A DNA stretch of 64,000 nt from Sarcophilus harrisii. Taxonomy: Eukaryota; Chordata; Mammalia; Dasyuromorphia; Dasyuridae. Below, piece after piece: positions 45,066 to 56,689 of this stretch. Position numbers and translations under genes: made by a program. Every line of letters begins with the position of its first letter. The stretch's first letter is position 1. The stretch covers positions 72,923,141 through 72,987,140 of the forward strand of contig NC_045428.1 of assembly GCF_902635505.1 (NCBI RefSeq), in the 5' to 3' direction. Under the pieces are notes generated by a model. That model saw only the letters and a list, made by a program, of their open reading frames with translations, did no database searches and was not told where the DNA came from.

Positions 45066-45701
45066 ACTATATAGGTTCATAGTTTCTAAGTCATGAGTAT
45101 TTTCAAAATCTTTTTGTTTAGTGTAGATATAGTTATTGTAATAGAATATTTTGAGTTTTAGATATTGGAATATAGGTGATTAAAATAAGTTTTTAAAGTG
45201 AATATTATACTCATAAATGTAGAATAAAACAATTATACACACTTTTAAAAATATTTAATTCTAGCTTTTAAGGAAACTATACAGTCAAAATAAGGGCCTA
45301 GATTCAGGGCTAGAAAATTTTTCTTTTAGATCTTATGCATTTGTCTAAATACAAGTTTTGACATTAACTTCCATGCATTTTTTAATTCCTTCACTTAGAT
45401 ATTTCTTTGAGTAACTCCTCTGTGTATGATGTCCACATGCTTTGAAACTTTGGCATTTTAGCTTCAATTTCACAGAAGAAACAGTACTTTTTGCCCTTAT
45501 TGCCATACTGATAAGCTATCTAAAGTCTTGCCTAACATAGAAACAGCTGATGATGGAGCATTAGAAGGGAAAGAAACTTCATTCTATTCTTTTAAATCAG
45601 AAATGTACAGTGCATTGTCTAGAAAAGTTATGTGTTAGTGAAAAAACTTAATGTCTAAGTGTGTAAATATTTGATTATTCATTTTTCTATTTTATTTCCA
45701 G
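45066..45701. other. unassigned intron sequence before KANSL1L exon 2
   Basis: AT-rich. It ends in the polypyrimidine tract and acceptor (TTTTCTATTTTATTTCCAG) of the KANSL1L coding exon. Confidence 0.5.
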
Positions 45702-46839
45702 GCTTCCGGCAATTACCCATAGGAGTCGCCATGACCCCAGCTTTGAGAGAGGCCGAAATGAAGGGACATGGTATCCACTTGTCATCTTCTTTGTCTAGAA
45801 CCATGGAGTCTGACACAGTGCTTTGTATGGAAAGTCCAGGAACTGTTGAAGAAAACCTAAAGGGAGACTCCATCACACAGATTAATTGCTCAATGCTGGG
45901 GTTTCCAACTCCTGAACCTAGCCTTAATGCTAATTTTGTGAATTTAAAACACTTTGGCTCTCCTCAGCCTTCAAAACATTATCAGACAGTCTTTCTAATG
46001 AGTTCTAATTCTTCAATAAACATGTATAGTGAAAATTATAAACAAAAAAAGTTAGGGGACCCTAATTGCAGTAAGCTAAAAAATGTGCTAAGGAATGGCA
46101 CCAGCATTAGGCTTAGTAGAATTTGTCCTCCTAATTCTGAAGAGTTCATCAAAAAGGAACCTTTATCAGAGACCACAAGCCAGTGCATGACTGATTTGCC
46201 AAGTGTTTTGGATTCTAATGTAACCAAAGTCAGTAGTGTGGAAAACATAGAACTTCCAAACTGTAAATGGTACCAAAAGAATGGTCTTTTGGATAAAGCT
46301 TCTGTTGCTGAGAGTAAAAAGAGTTTTTTGCAGTGTGCTCAAAAGAAAGTTTGGCCTGTGCACCCAAATGTACTCATTAGCTCCCCTGTCACTGAGAAAG
46401 AAGAAGAAGTGAATGCTCGTTTACTTCATTGTGTAAGCAAACAAAAAATTCTCCTTAGCCAGGCCAAAAGAACTCAGAAACATTTGCAGATGCTACTGGC
46501 AAAACATGTTGTTAAACACTGTGGTCAGCAGATGAAATTCTCTATGAAGCATCAGTCCCAAAGAATGAGGATTTTTCACGAACCTGCCAGGATTCTAGAC
46601 AATAGTTTCCACAGATGCACTGAAATTAAACCAGAAGTCTGCTTATCTAATTCAGAGAATGATTTGTGGAAAGATACAAAAAATGGTTTTGCAAGGTGCA
46701 CCATTGCAGAAATTCAGAAGTTTGCACTGTCGGCTACAGGGTTGTTGTCTCATGTTGAAGAGGGTTTAGACTCTGATGCAACTGACAGCAGCTCAGATGA
46801 AGATTTGGATGAGAAGCCCATTAGAAAAAGTGTCATGGT
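45702..46839 (+). CDS. KANSL1L: KANSL1L, first coding exon (KAT8 NSL complex subunit 1-like)
   Basis: KANSL1L is the vertebrate paralogue of KANSL1, the scaffold of the nuclear NSL complex that carries the acetyltransferase KAT8/MOF. The role of KANSL1L itself is less well known. The exon begins after TTTATTTCCAG. 29 bases of 5' UTR precede the ATG at 45731, which has a G at -3; the same frame is open 5' of it only into the intron. From the ATG it encodes 369 complete residues plus two bases of a split codon, ending at donor GT|GTAAGT (46840). The text matches mammalian KANSL1L from memory: MTPALREA at the start, LGFPTPEPSLN (about 56-66), NLKHFGSPQPSKHYQTVFLM (71-90), EEFIKKEPLSETTSQCM, a basic helical stretch EKEEEVNARLLHCVSKQK through KHVVKH (about 222-263, likely coiled coil), GFARCTIAEIQKFA (319-332), and the acidic DSDATDSSSDEDLDE (347-361), shared with KANSL1. 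The C-terminal PEHE domain is on later exons outside the window. The frame is intact. The TAA in the reading frame just after the donor is intronic. Confidence 0.96.
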
Positions 46840-47265
46840 GTAAGTGTGAAATTGTTAGATTTTAGTATATATAGCAATTATTTGGTAAACAACAATGATA
46901 CTCATTAATTATCAGTAATTAAGATGTTATAGCAAACTTTCGTTCTAAATTATATCAGCATTTTTTATCCTTTAGATGGTTAAAAAAAGTATTCCCTTCT
47001 GTTTATATTGTTGGTGTAGTTAAGTTGAGTATGTGTATATGCTATTTGCCTTCCTATATTATTCAGCTTCAGTAAAAGGAGAAAACAATTGTTTTGGCAA
47101 TAATAAAAACTATATGTAAGTGGATCTTTTTTTTTTTTTTTAACCCCTTTAGATATTCACTTGTGTTTTATGTTATTTTATGGTCAAGATCTTAATCTTA
47201 CCACAAAGATGATCCAATCTGACTATTTTATATCTTGATCAAGGTGATGAGCCAGCACTCAGACT
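46840..47265. other. start of KANSL1L intron 2, unassigned
   Basis: Begins with donor GTAAGTGTG. AT-rich with a T14 run near 47128. No repeat recognised. Confidence 0.5.
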
Positions 47266-47956
47266 AAATCCTGAGCTTAGGTGATTTTCTTCTCTTATTG
47301 CTATAATGAGTTTTTTTTAGTATAACATTGAATAATAGTGGTGATTAATAGGCATCCTTGCTTCACAGCTTGTCTTAGTGAAATGGGCTTCTAACTTATT
47401 CGCATTACAGATAATGTTTCCCAGAAGTTTTAGATAGATAATACTTAACCATTTTAAAGAGAGTTCCATTTATTCCCATATTTTCTAATGCTTTTAAAAG
47501 GAAAGGGTGTTGTACTTTGTAAAAAGTTTTTTCTGCTTCTATTGATATAATCGTAATTTCTTTTGGTTTTGTTGTTGATATGGTTAATAATGCTGATAAT
47601 TTTCCTAACATATTCCTGGTATAAATCTCAGTTGGTCATAGTGTAAGATCCTTGTGATATATGACTGTAATCTTGTTGCTTAAAATTTTTTTATCAGTAT
47701 TTATTAGAGAAGTTGGTCCAAAATTTTTCCTCTGGTTTTTAGGTATAACATTATATTTACATTATAAAAGGAATTTGGTAGAATTCCTTCTTTGTCTAGA
47801 TTTCCAAATAGTTTATATAGTATTGAAATTAATTGTTCTTTTAAATGTTGAATAGAATTCATTTGTGAATTCCTCTGGCCTTGGAAATATTTTTCTTAGG
47901 GAATTCATTAATGACTTGCTCTTTTTCTAAGATGGGATTACTTAAGTACTCTATTT

Positions 47957-48592
47957 CCTCTTCTTTTTTTTTTTTTTTATTTTTTAGCCTTTTATTTACA
48001 GGTTATATGCATGGGTAACTTTACAGCATTAACAATTGCCAAACCTCTTGTTCCAATTTTTCACCTCTTACCCCCTACCCCCTCCCCCAGATGGCAGGAT
48101 GACCAGTAGATGTTAAATATATTAAAATATAAATTAGATACACAATAAGTATACATGACCAAACCGTTATTTTGCTGTACAAAAAGAATCAGATTCTGAA
48201 ATATTGTACAATTAGCTTGTGAAGGAAATCAAAAATGCAGGTGGACATCAATATAGGGATTGGGAATTCAATGTAATGGTTTTTAGTCATCTCCCAGAGT
48301 TCTTTCTCTGGGTGTAGCTGGTTCAGTTCATTACTGCTCCATTGGAAATGATTTGGTTGATCTCGTTGCTGAGGATGGCAAGGTCCATCAGAACTGTTGT
48401 TGTTCTGTTGTTGAAGTATATAATGATCTCCTGGTCCTCCTGTTCATTTCACTCAGCATCAGTTTGTGTAAGTCTCTCCAGGCCTTTCTGAAATCATCCT
48501 GTTGGTCATTTCTTACAGAACAGTAATATTCCATAATATTCATATACCACAATTTATTCAGCCATTCTTCAACTGATGGATATCCATTAATC
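47957..48592 (-). mobile_element. L1 3' end (subfamily C) nested in the large L1
   Basis: A long T-run then 'GCCTTTTATTTACAGGTTAT', 'CAGATGGCAGGATGACCAGT', 'CTCTGGGTGTAGCTGGTTCA' and the antisense ORF2 end up to 'AACTGATGGATATCCATTAA'. The host L1 text resumes at TCTGGGCAATTTATG. I saw no target-site duplication. Subfamily C also occurs at 17109-17532. Confidence 0.8.
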
Positions 48593-49149
48593 TGGGCAAT
48601 TTATGTTTTTGTAAATATTCATTGATTTTGCTTAGATTTATTGGCACATATTTATTGGCACGTATTTGAGTAAAATAGCTCCTAATAATTGCTTTAATTT
48701 CTTCTTCATGAATAATGAATTCATTCTTTTCATTTTTGATACTGGCAATTTGGTTTTCTTTTTTTAAAGTCAAATTAATCAATGGTTTACTTTATTGTTT
48801 TTTTCTCCCATAAAACTAGCTCCTAATTTTATTTAATAGTCCAAAGGTTGTCTTTCAGTTTTATTAGTTTCTCCTTTTATTTTCAGGATTTCCAATGCTT
48901 AATTGGGGATTTTTAATTTGCTTTTTTTTCCTGGGTTTTTTTTTTTTTTAGTTGCATACCCAATTCATTGATCTGCTCTTTCTCTATTTTATTGATATAA
49001 GCATTTAGAGATACACATTTTCCTAAGTACTGATTTGGATACAACCCATAAATTTTGGTATGTTGTCTTCTTGTTGTCATTCTCTTTAATGAAAGTTTTG
49101 ATAATTTTTATGATTTATTCTTCAATCTCTTCTCTTTTTTAAAATACAG

Positions 49150-50460
49150 GCTTTCTTTTTAACAAATTTTATTTTATTCTGAACTTAAGAAATAAAATAA
49201 GTATTTCCATAACAAAAGTGGAATAGAAAAAAAATTGCAGGTCCATTAAGTACAATTTGCTATTCCTTTCAAAATTACAATGAAGTAACTTATTTTTTTC
49301 CCCTCTTCCCTCCACCCTCTGAAACTTCAAAATGATTACTATTAGACACAAAGCTTGTGTGTGTATTATGTTATGTATATAAATATATGTATGTGTATAT
49401 ATATATATATATATATATACATAACATAATACACACACACATATATATCAGTACATTTTCTAGATGCAAACAGCATTTTCTTAGGATCTTTGCAGTTAAT
49501 TTGGGTGTTTATATTAGAATGACTTGGTCACTCAAAGTTATTCTTAAAACAATATTGTTACTGTATACAATGCTCTCTTGGTTCTGTTCATTTTGCTCTT
49601 GATTATTTCATGGAGATCTCTCCATGCTTTTCCAAAATCATTGAACTCATCATTTTGTATGGCAGAATAACATGAATTTTTATCACAATTTGTTTAGCCA
49701 TTCATTAATTTAAGGCAATTTGCAGTTTTTTTTTTTTGGCTACCACAAAGGAGAGCTACTATAAATGTTTAAGAACATTTAGGTTCTTTTCCTTTTCTCC
49801 TAATTATCTTGGGAAATAGACCTAATAGTGTTATTGTTGGGTTAAAGGGCAATTTACACCATACAATACTCTTATCTCTTGTTTGTAGATGAATTGTTTA
49901 CCTATTCATAAGTTTTGATAGATAATACATTCCATTCTTCAGATTTTCTTGTAATGTCTCCCTTTCTTATATCTAGAATATATATCCATTTTGACAATCT
50001 TGTTAATGTTGTAAGATAAAAGTCTATGCTCAGTTTCAGCCGTTCTGCTTTCCAGGCTCTTAATGTGTTTGTTGTTGTTGTTGTTTGTTTTAATCAAATC
50101 ATGAAATTTTATCATCAAAATTTAAATCTCTACAGTTATCAAAGAAGATTCATTTGCTACAATAGATTGTATTTCTATTCTGCTCCACTGACTACTTGTT
50201 TCTCAACCAGTACCAGACAGTTTTGATAATTATTGCCTTATAATATAGTTATCTGCTACTGCTAAGCTTCCTTTTACATTTTCCCATTAATTCTTTTGAT
50301 ATTCTTGACCTTTTATCTTACCAAATGAATTGTATTATTTTTTCTAGCTCAGTAAAAAAATTTTTTTGTTAATTTAGTTGGAATCATATTGAATCTATGG
50401 GTTAATTTGGATAAAATTGCATATTCGATCTACTTATTCTTTAGAATTAGACTAATTTGT
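49150..50460 (-). mobile_element. older L1 3' end nested in the large L1
   Basis: Starts with 'TTTATTTTATTCTGAACTTA' and 'AACTTGCTATT'-like text ('ACAATTTGCTATTCCTTTCA'), then 'GGTTCTGTTCATTTTGCTCT', 'TTTAGCCATTCATTAATTTA', 'TAGTGTTATTGTTGGGTTAA' (ORF2 end), and further ORF2 ('CAGTACCAGACAGTTTTGAT', 'TTAGTTGGAATCATATTGAA'). It separates the RT and endonuclease parts of the host L1. The right border is approximate. Confidence 0.65.
49356..49439. repeat. perfect inverted repeat around (TA)n
   Basis: Arms 49356-49380 and 49415-49439 are exact reverse complements over 25 bases (from TGTGTGTGTATTATG inward to TTATGTATAT), with an AT-rich spacer of 34 bases, largely alternating TA. It lies in the 3' UTR part of the nested L1. 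Confidence 0.9.
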
Positions 50461-51070
50461 TTCCAATAAATTTTTAATTGATTTTTCCATGACCCTTTGA
50501 TTTTTATTGTGTTATGGTCTAAAAGGATGCATTTAATATTTGTTTTTCTATATTTGATGTTAGGTTTTTAATGCCCAAATACATGGTCAGTTGTTGTTTG
50601 TAGGTGTCATGTATCCCTGAGAAACAGGTATAATTCTTTATATTTCCATTCAGTTTTGTGTACTAGTTTTTTATATCTAACTTTTCTAAAATTCTTCACC
50701 TCCTTACGTTATTTTTTGTCTTTTTGGGAGGGGGGGGCATCAGATTTATCTAAGTTTTGAGAGGGGAAAGTTGAGATCTCCCACTAGTAGAGTTTTATTG
50801 TCTATTTCCTCTTGTAACTCATTTAGTTTCTTTAAAAATTTAGATGCTGTATCATTTGGTGCATTTAGGTTTAGTACTGATCCTGTTTTATTGTCTGTGG
50901 TACCTTTTTAGCAGGATGTAATTTAATTTCCTTCTTTATCTCCTTCAATTAGATCTATTTTTGTTTTTGCTTTACTTGAGATCGTGATTTCTACCCTTGC
51001 TTTTTTTTTTTTTTTTTTTAGCTTCAGCTGAAGCATAACAAATTCTGCTCAAGCCCCTTACATGTGTGTC

Positions 51071-51071
<1 letters not shown>

Positions 51072-51104
<33 letters not shown>
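51072..51104. repeat. (GT)n microsatellite
   Basis: About 16 GT units inside the large L1, preceded by an A-tail-like T18 run at 51001-51019. Confidence 0.95.
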
Positions 51105-51106
<2 letters not shown>

Positions 51107-51365
51107 ACTTTAAATATGTTTCTACTAAACATATTTGTTTTAAGATTTTGGTTTTTAATCTCTGTTATTTTCTTTTCTTTTATGGATTAGTTCATCCCAT
51201 TCACAGTTAGGATAGCTATGTATTTCTCTCTTGCTTATTTTACCCCAGTTTATTCTTGTCTCTTTCCTTATGTGTTCTTACAAGTGTTCTGCTTTTTAGC
51301 ACTACCTCCTCCAATCTGCCTTCCTTTCTATCAGTTCTTTCTCTTTCTATTATCTTCTTCTGCTC

Positions 51366-51421
51366 TTACTTATAAGATAAAATAAAATAAGATAAAATCT
51401 TACTTATAAGATAAAATAAAT
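51366..51421. repeat. short tandem duplication
   Basis: CTTACTTATAAGATAAAATA occurs twice (about 51366 and 51400) with ATAAGATAAAAT between. Local duplication within the L1 copy. Confidence 0.85.
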
Positions 51422-53545
51422 TTCTATACTGTTATTCCTTCTTTGAGCCAGTTCCAGTGAGAGTAAAGTTTAAGTATTGCTTGTCACTCCACTCCCCTCC
51501 CCCAATCATTTCCTCTGCTGAAATAGCTTTTTCATCTTTTATGTGGTTTAACTTACCCCATTCTACTTCTCCCTTCTACCTTCTCCCAGTGCATCCTCTC
51601 TTTCTCACTCTTTAATTTTGTTTTGTTTTATTTCATTGCATCACAGTCAATTCACATTCATATCCTCTGTCTTTGTATGTAGTCTTTCCAACTGTCCTAA
51701 TAGTAATAAAGTTCTTAAGAATTACAAGTATCATCTTGTCATATAGGAACATAAACAGTAAATTAACTTTCTTTAGTCCCTTAAATTTTCTCTTTTCTGT
51801 TTACCATTTTTATACTTCTCTTGAGACTTCTATTTAAAAATAAATGTTTCCAATCAACTTTCTGGTTTTTTTCATCAGGAATGCTTGAAAGTGCTCTATT
51901 AATTTTCCATTTTTTTCCTCTGAAGGATTATAATCATATTCACTGGGAAGATATCCTTGGTTGTAATTCATATTTTTTTGCTTTCTGGATTATTATATTC
52001 TAAGCCCCCCAATCTGTTAATGCAGAAGCTACTAACCTTGTGTAATCCTGACTGTGGCTTCACAATATTTGAATTGTTTCTTTCTGGTTGCTTACAGTAT
52101 TTACTTCTCACCCTGAGAGTTCTGGAATTTGCCTGTAATATTTTTGAGCGTTTTCATTTTAGAATTTTTTGCGGGGAGATAATTGATAGACTTTTTCAAT
52201 TTCTATTTCATCTTCCCATTCTAGGATATCAGAGCAATTTTCTTTAATAATTTATTAAAAGATGATGTTTAGGCTATTTTCTTTTTTCAAACTTTCACTT
52301 GTTTAATTCTGATTTTTAAGAAATTACTTTCTTTAGTGAGCTTTTATGTCTCCTTTTCCATTTGGCCAATTGTACTTTTTTAAGAAGTTATTTTCCTTAG
52401 TGAATTTTCTTGCATTCCCCTCCCCCCCATTTTTTTGATCTTCCATACCAAGCTGTTGACTTGTTTTTCATGATTTTCTTACTCCACTCTCATTTATTTT
52501 CCCAATTTCCTTATACCTCTCTTTATTTGATTTTAAAAATCCTTGTTGAACTCTTCCAAGGAGTTGTTTTTATTTTTTGAGGGGCTCTCCGGGACAACCA
52601 ATTTGTGTTTTTTTTTGTTTTTGTTTTTTTTTTGAGGCTTCACATGTAGCTATTTTGACATTTGTTGTCCTCTTTTGAGTTTCTGTTTTGATTTTTCTTG
52701 TCACTATAGTAACTTTCTATAGGTAAGTGATTTTTTTCCCTCTAATTTTTCCAGCTTATTTCTTGATTTTAATTGTATGTTTAAATTGGGCTTTGCTACT
52801 CAGGTAGGTTGTGGGTATGGGTACTGTCCCGACTTTTTGAGTTTTTCGTGCTGCTTTTTTCAGACCTAATTTTGGGGATCTGTAAGTTGTAAATTCTTCT
52901 AAGGTAGCATAATCTTAAGAGAGAGATGGTTGGTCACTGCCCTGTGCTTTAGTCTGTGAGCAACCACAACCACTTTTTACCACCTTGGACTCATGCCATG
53001 TAGCTGGACACTCTAGTGTGCTAGTGCTTTTGCTTACCAACTGTGAGAGTGACCTCTATCTGTGAGCTGGATCCCCATTAGACAATGCAATAGAGTCCTG
53101 CACTCAATGCCAGAAAAGTATTCCCTGTAATTTCCTTCTGACCAGCTGTCTAGGTTCCTTACCATTTGTAGGCTGAGAGCTCTGGATCCAGACTGATGTT
53201 GCCAATTTAATTGCCCTCAAAGATTGCTCTGACTTTCTAAGATGGGACATGTGCTAGCTATTGCACCAAGATGTTGCATCTTGCATCTAGCCTGTGCCTG
53301 GATTTGGGGGATTTGGGGGCTTACTTCTGGTTTGTGCTGGAGGAACTTTCCTGCTGGCTTGCTAGGCCTGCCTGTATTGCACTTTGCTTCATTCTCACTT
53401 CAGTAATACACTCCTTTCCTGTTGGCTTTCTAAGATGTTTTGAATTGGAAAATTGTTTCTGTCCTTTTATTGGTTCTTCTGCTCTAGAATTTGTTTTGAG
53501 ATAATATTTTAAAATTATTTTGGGGGAACTTGAGAGCAATGAATG

Positions 53546-54885
53546 AACTCTAAAAAACTATAACAATAAGAAAGAGGTAGTCAAATATTGAATACCTAAT
53601 TCATTAGTTTGTAATTTTAAAATTAAAAAGGAATATAATGGTATAATTATCAAGCTATATGGATGGAATAACTTGAATATTTTATATATTCAAGTATTTA
53701 GTGTTAAGAATTTTTGTGTAGTAAATATTTTGCACATGTTTCATTCTTGATATGTCTTTAAAATATATACATATATATTTTAAACATATCCTAGTTTGTG
53801 AAATATCCCCCCAGTTCTATTTCACTTAATTTTTCCCTAGAGAAGAACTGATAAAGAAGTTTGCTTCTCATGAAGCAAAAATAGTAACAGAAACTTTTTA
53901 TGCTTTCTTACTTAAATTTCATGCCATATAGTTTATCATTAAATTATTTATGCTCATCTATGTTGTTTGCTAATAGTTTTATGTGAACTATTCTTTCCAG
54001 TTATGTTGTGAACGCCTTAGGGAACAAGTACCATGTTTTATACTTTTTCTAGGACAATGTGTTAAAAACATAGTAATGTTTAATAATTAATTTATTGAAT
54101 TGTAAAACTAAACTTCAATACTCAAGAAGCAGGTGGTTCAAAGAATTGAAACTATTTGATATATATGCATGCAGTAAGAAAATTAAATCCTTATTTGTTT
54201 TTATAGTAACTCAGCATTTAGAATAATTTCATATATAGTACTTGGCATGTGCTTTGCACAAAGTAGGATTTTAATAAAATTATTGTTCATTGGATAGGTA
54301 ATAGAAGTTGGCTTGCTGTTAAATTTGGTTTCTGTTGTGTTAGTTTAGAAAATTATAGCTCTTGTTATAAGGTATTATAAGTGTTACATGATCAAGATTT
54401 TTAAAATGTAGAATATTGGAAAAGGGCAGATGTTCAGATTTTCAAGGAACTTAGGTTCACTTCTAGCTTGGGGATTAGAGAACTTGGCATTGAAGGAGAT
54501 AGCATCTGGAAGGATCAGAAGAAGATGAAGGATGCAAGAGCAGAGGACAAATGTGTCATTAAAATAATTGATCTTGAAATTAAGACTGAATGAAGAAAGG
54601 AATTGAAGCTAGAACAGTCATAGGCTAGAAGTAGGAAGAAAGATAAAAACAAAATTCAGGTGCAAGAGAACTAGAGGTATAAGAATATTTTTATAGTGAT
54701 TTACTCATTTTTTTAAAATTCTAAAGTGGAAGAAGCTAGGGGTGAGGTGGGAGGAGAGCTTTTGCTTTTATGCAAAATTGAATCAATCTCATTGCTATGG
54801 AAAAAGGCAGGTCTGGTAGATCAAGTTCCCTTCTCTGCTTCTACTCTCATCTCCCTCTGGGATAAGCAGAGAAATCTCTCTTTAA
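53546..54885. other. unassigned intron sequence
   Basis: AT-rich, KANSL1L intron 2. 54410-54800 has the purine-rich look of the ancient repeat family at 33400 but is too decayed to assign. Confidence 0.4.
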
Positions 54886-54894
54886 AAAAAAAAA

Positions 54895-55340
54895 AAGTCA
54901 ATAGCATTTTATTTTACAAGTGCACGTAAAGATAGTTTCAACATTCAATTTTGAAAGGGTTTGTGTTCCAGATTTTTCTTCCTCCCCCTCTTAGCTTCCT
55001 CCTCCCCAAGATACCAAGCAAAATGTTATATATACAATTCTTTTGAAAATATTTTCATATTTATCATACTATGCAAGAAAAATAAAAAGGAAAAAATACA
55101 TGAAAAAAAACAAACAAACCATGAAAGGTAAAAATACTAAGCTTTGATCTACAATCAGTTTCTCTCTCTGGATATGGATGGCATTTTCTATCCCAAGTCT
55201 ACTTGAACTGTCTTTAGTCACTGCATAGTTGAGAAGAACCAAGTCCAGCACAGTCAATCATCACATAATCTTGTTATTGTGTACAGTGTTTTCTTGGTTC
55301 TTCTCATTTCCCTCAGCATTAATTTATGTAAGTCTAACCT
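54895..55340 (-). mobile_element. L1 3' end fragment
   Basis: 'CATACTATGCAAGAAAAATA', 'AATACTAAGCTTTGATCTAC', 'CTCTCTGGATATGGATGGCA', 'AATCATCACATAATCTTGTT' and 'GTGTTTTCTTGGTTCTTCTC' give the antisense 3' UTR and ORF2 end of the same group as 20327 and 42919, more diverged. Confidence 0.8.
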
Positions 55341-55554
55341 GTAAGAGTATTTTTTTAAAAAGTTCAATGACTCTCAGTCTCATAGAAGCTCAATCATAAG
55401 GCCCATGGGAATAGAATTGGCAGACTGGGGCGTTTGACTTAGATTCAAAATTTTAGAATGTATCAATGTTATCATCATGTTGCAGCTTATTAATTTTATT
55501 ATAATAACAAAATTCAGTATACTTCTTATCTACATTGATATCCAGCTTTTTAAA

Positions 55555-56215
55555 AAAAATTTATTATAACTTTTCATTGACAGTACATATGCATGGGTAA
55601 TTTTTTACAACATTATCCCTTGCACTCATTTCTGTTCTGACTTTTCCCTTCCCTTCCTCCACCCCCTCCCCCAGATGGCAAGCAGTCCTATACATATTAA
55701 ATATGTCACAGTATATCGTAGATACGATATATGTGTGTAGAACCAAACAGTTCTCTTGTTGCACAGGGAGAATTGGATTCAGAAGGTAAAAATAACCTGG
55801 GAAGAAAAACAAAAATGCTAACAGTTTCCCAGTGTTCTTTCTTTGGGTGTAGCTGATGTTGTCCATCATTGATCAATTGAAACTGAGTTAGATCTTTTCT
55901 TAGTCGAAGAAATCCACTTCCATCAGAATATTTCCTCATACAGTATCGTTATTGAGGTATATAATGATCTCCTGGTTCTGCTCGTTAAACTTAGCGTCAG
56001 TTCATGTAAGTCTTGCCAATCCTCTCTGTATTCATCCTGCTCGTCATTTCTTACAGAACAATAATATTCCATAACATTCATATACCACAATTTACCCAAC
56101 CATTCTCCAGTTGATGGGCATCCATTCATTTTCCAGTTTCTGGCCACTACAAACAGGGCTGCCACAAACATTTTGGCACATACAGGTCCCTTTCCCTTCT
56201 TTAGTATCTCTTTGA
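55555..56215 (-). mobile_element. 5'-truncated L1 (subfamily B) with perfect target-site duplication
   Basis: Antisense L1 3' end, subfamily B. The minus frame at 55923-56171 reads MFVAALFVVARNWKMNGCPS, then EWLGKLWYMNVMEYYCSVRN (ORF2 C-terminus). ATCCAGCTTTTTAAA occurs exactly at 55540-55554 and 56216-56230. Few differences from the other subfamily B copies suggest a young insertion. Confidence 0.95.
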
Positions 56216-56689
56216 ATCCAGCTTTTTAAAGTGGTATTAGGTAAGTATTGTATGCAGTTTGGTTAATTTCTATTCTAATTTCATTCCCTGGAAAATGTGC
56301 CTGGACACAATATGAAGCATTTCCTGCTTATTTATCAGCTAATATTAGTTCTAATGTTAGTGTGTATTTTTGTAATTTATTTATCTTTAATGGTAAATTA
56401 ATTATTGATTTCCTGTAGAACCTACAAAACTATACTTTTTGAAACCCTTCCCAGATTTCTTTGTCTATGTTGATGATATATTCCTTAGTACTTATTACCT
56501 TATTGATGGCAAAACAGTCCTCTTTTTCTCTCCACTTTTTTTTTTACAGGAAACTTCCTATCCAGGACTAGGTCAGAAAAACTAAAACTTTTTATTAAAA
56601 GAATGATTAGTAAATATGTAGAAAAGAAAGTATTAATAATAACATTTCAAAATGTTTTGCCAATGTTGGTCATGCCATTTAAACCTCAT

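Larger units (their letters stand above)
47270..53545 (-). mobile_element. nearly full-length L1 (antisense), with nested insertions
   Basis: A minus-strand L1 read from its 5' end at about 53545 down to about 47270. 52750-53545 is a GC-richer 5' UTR-like region. About 51850-52700 is ORF1 in antisense ('CTTTCTGGATTATTATATTC', 'CTAGGATATCAGAGCAATTT', 'GTTGACTTGTTTTTCATGAT'). About 50470-51060 is the endonuclease part of ORF2 ('GAGATCTCCCACTAGTAGAG'). 47270-49145 is ORF2 reverse transcriptase ('TTGAATAATAGTGGTGATTA', 'CCTCTGGCCTTGGAAATATT'). The 3' UTR is absent or lies beyond recognition. Both frames are riddled with damage; this is a dead copy. Two later L1 pieces (47957-48592 and about 49150-50460) interrupt it. 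Confidence 0.8.

Noticed and set aside
45659-45730. Earlier in-frame ATG upstream of the KANSL1L start (MCKYLII...).
   Set aside because: It lies before the TTTATTTCCAG acceptor and so in the intron. The conserved protein begins MTPALREA at 45731.
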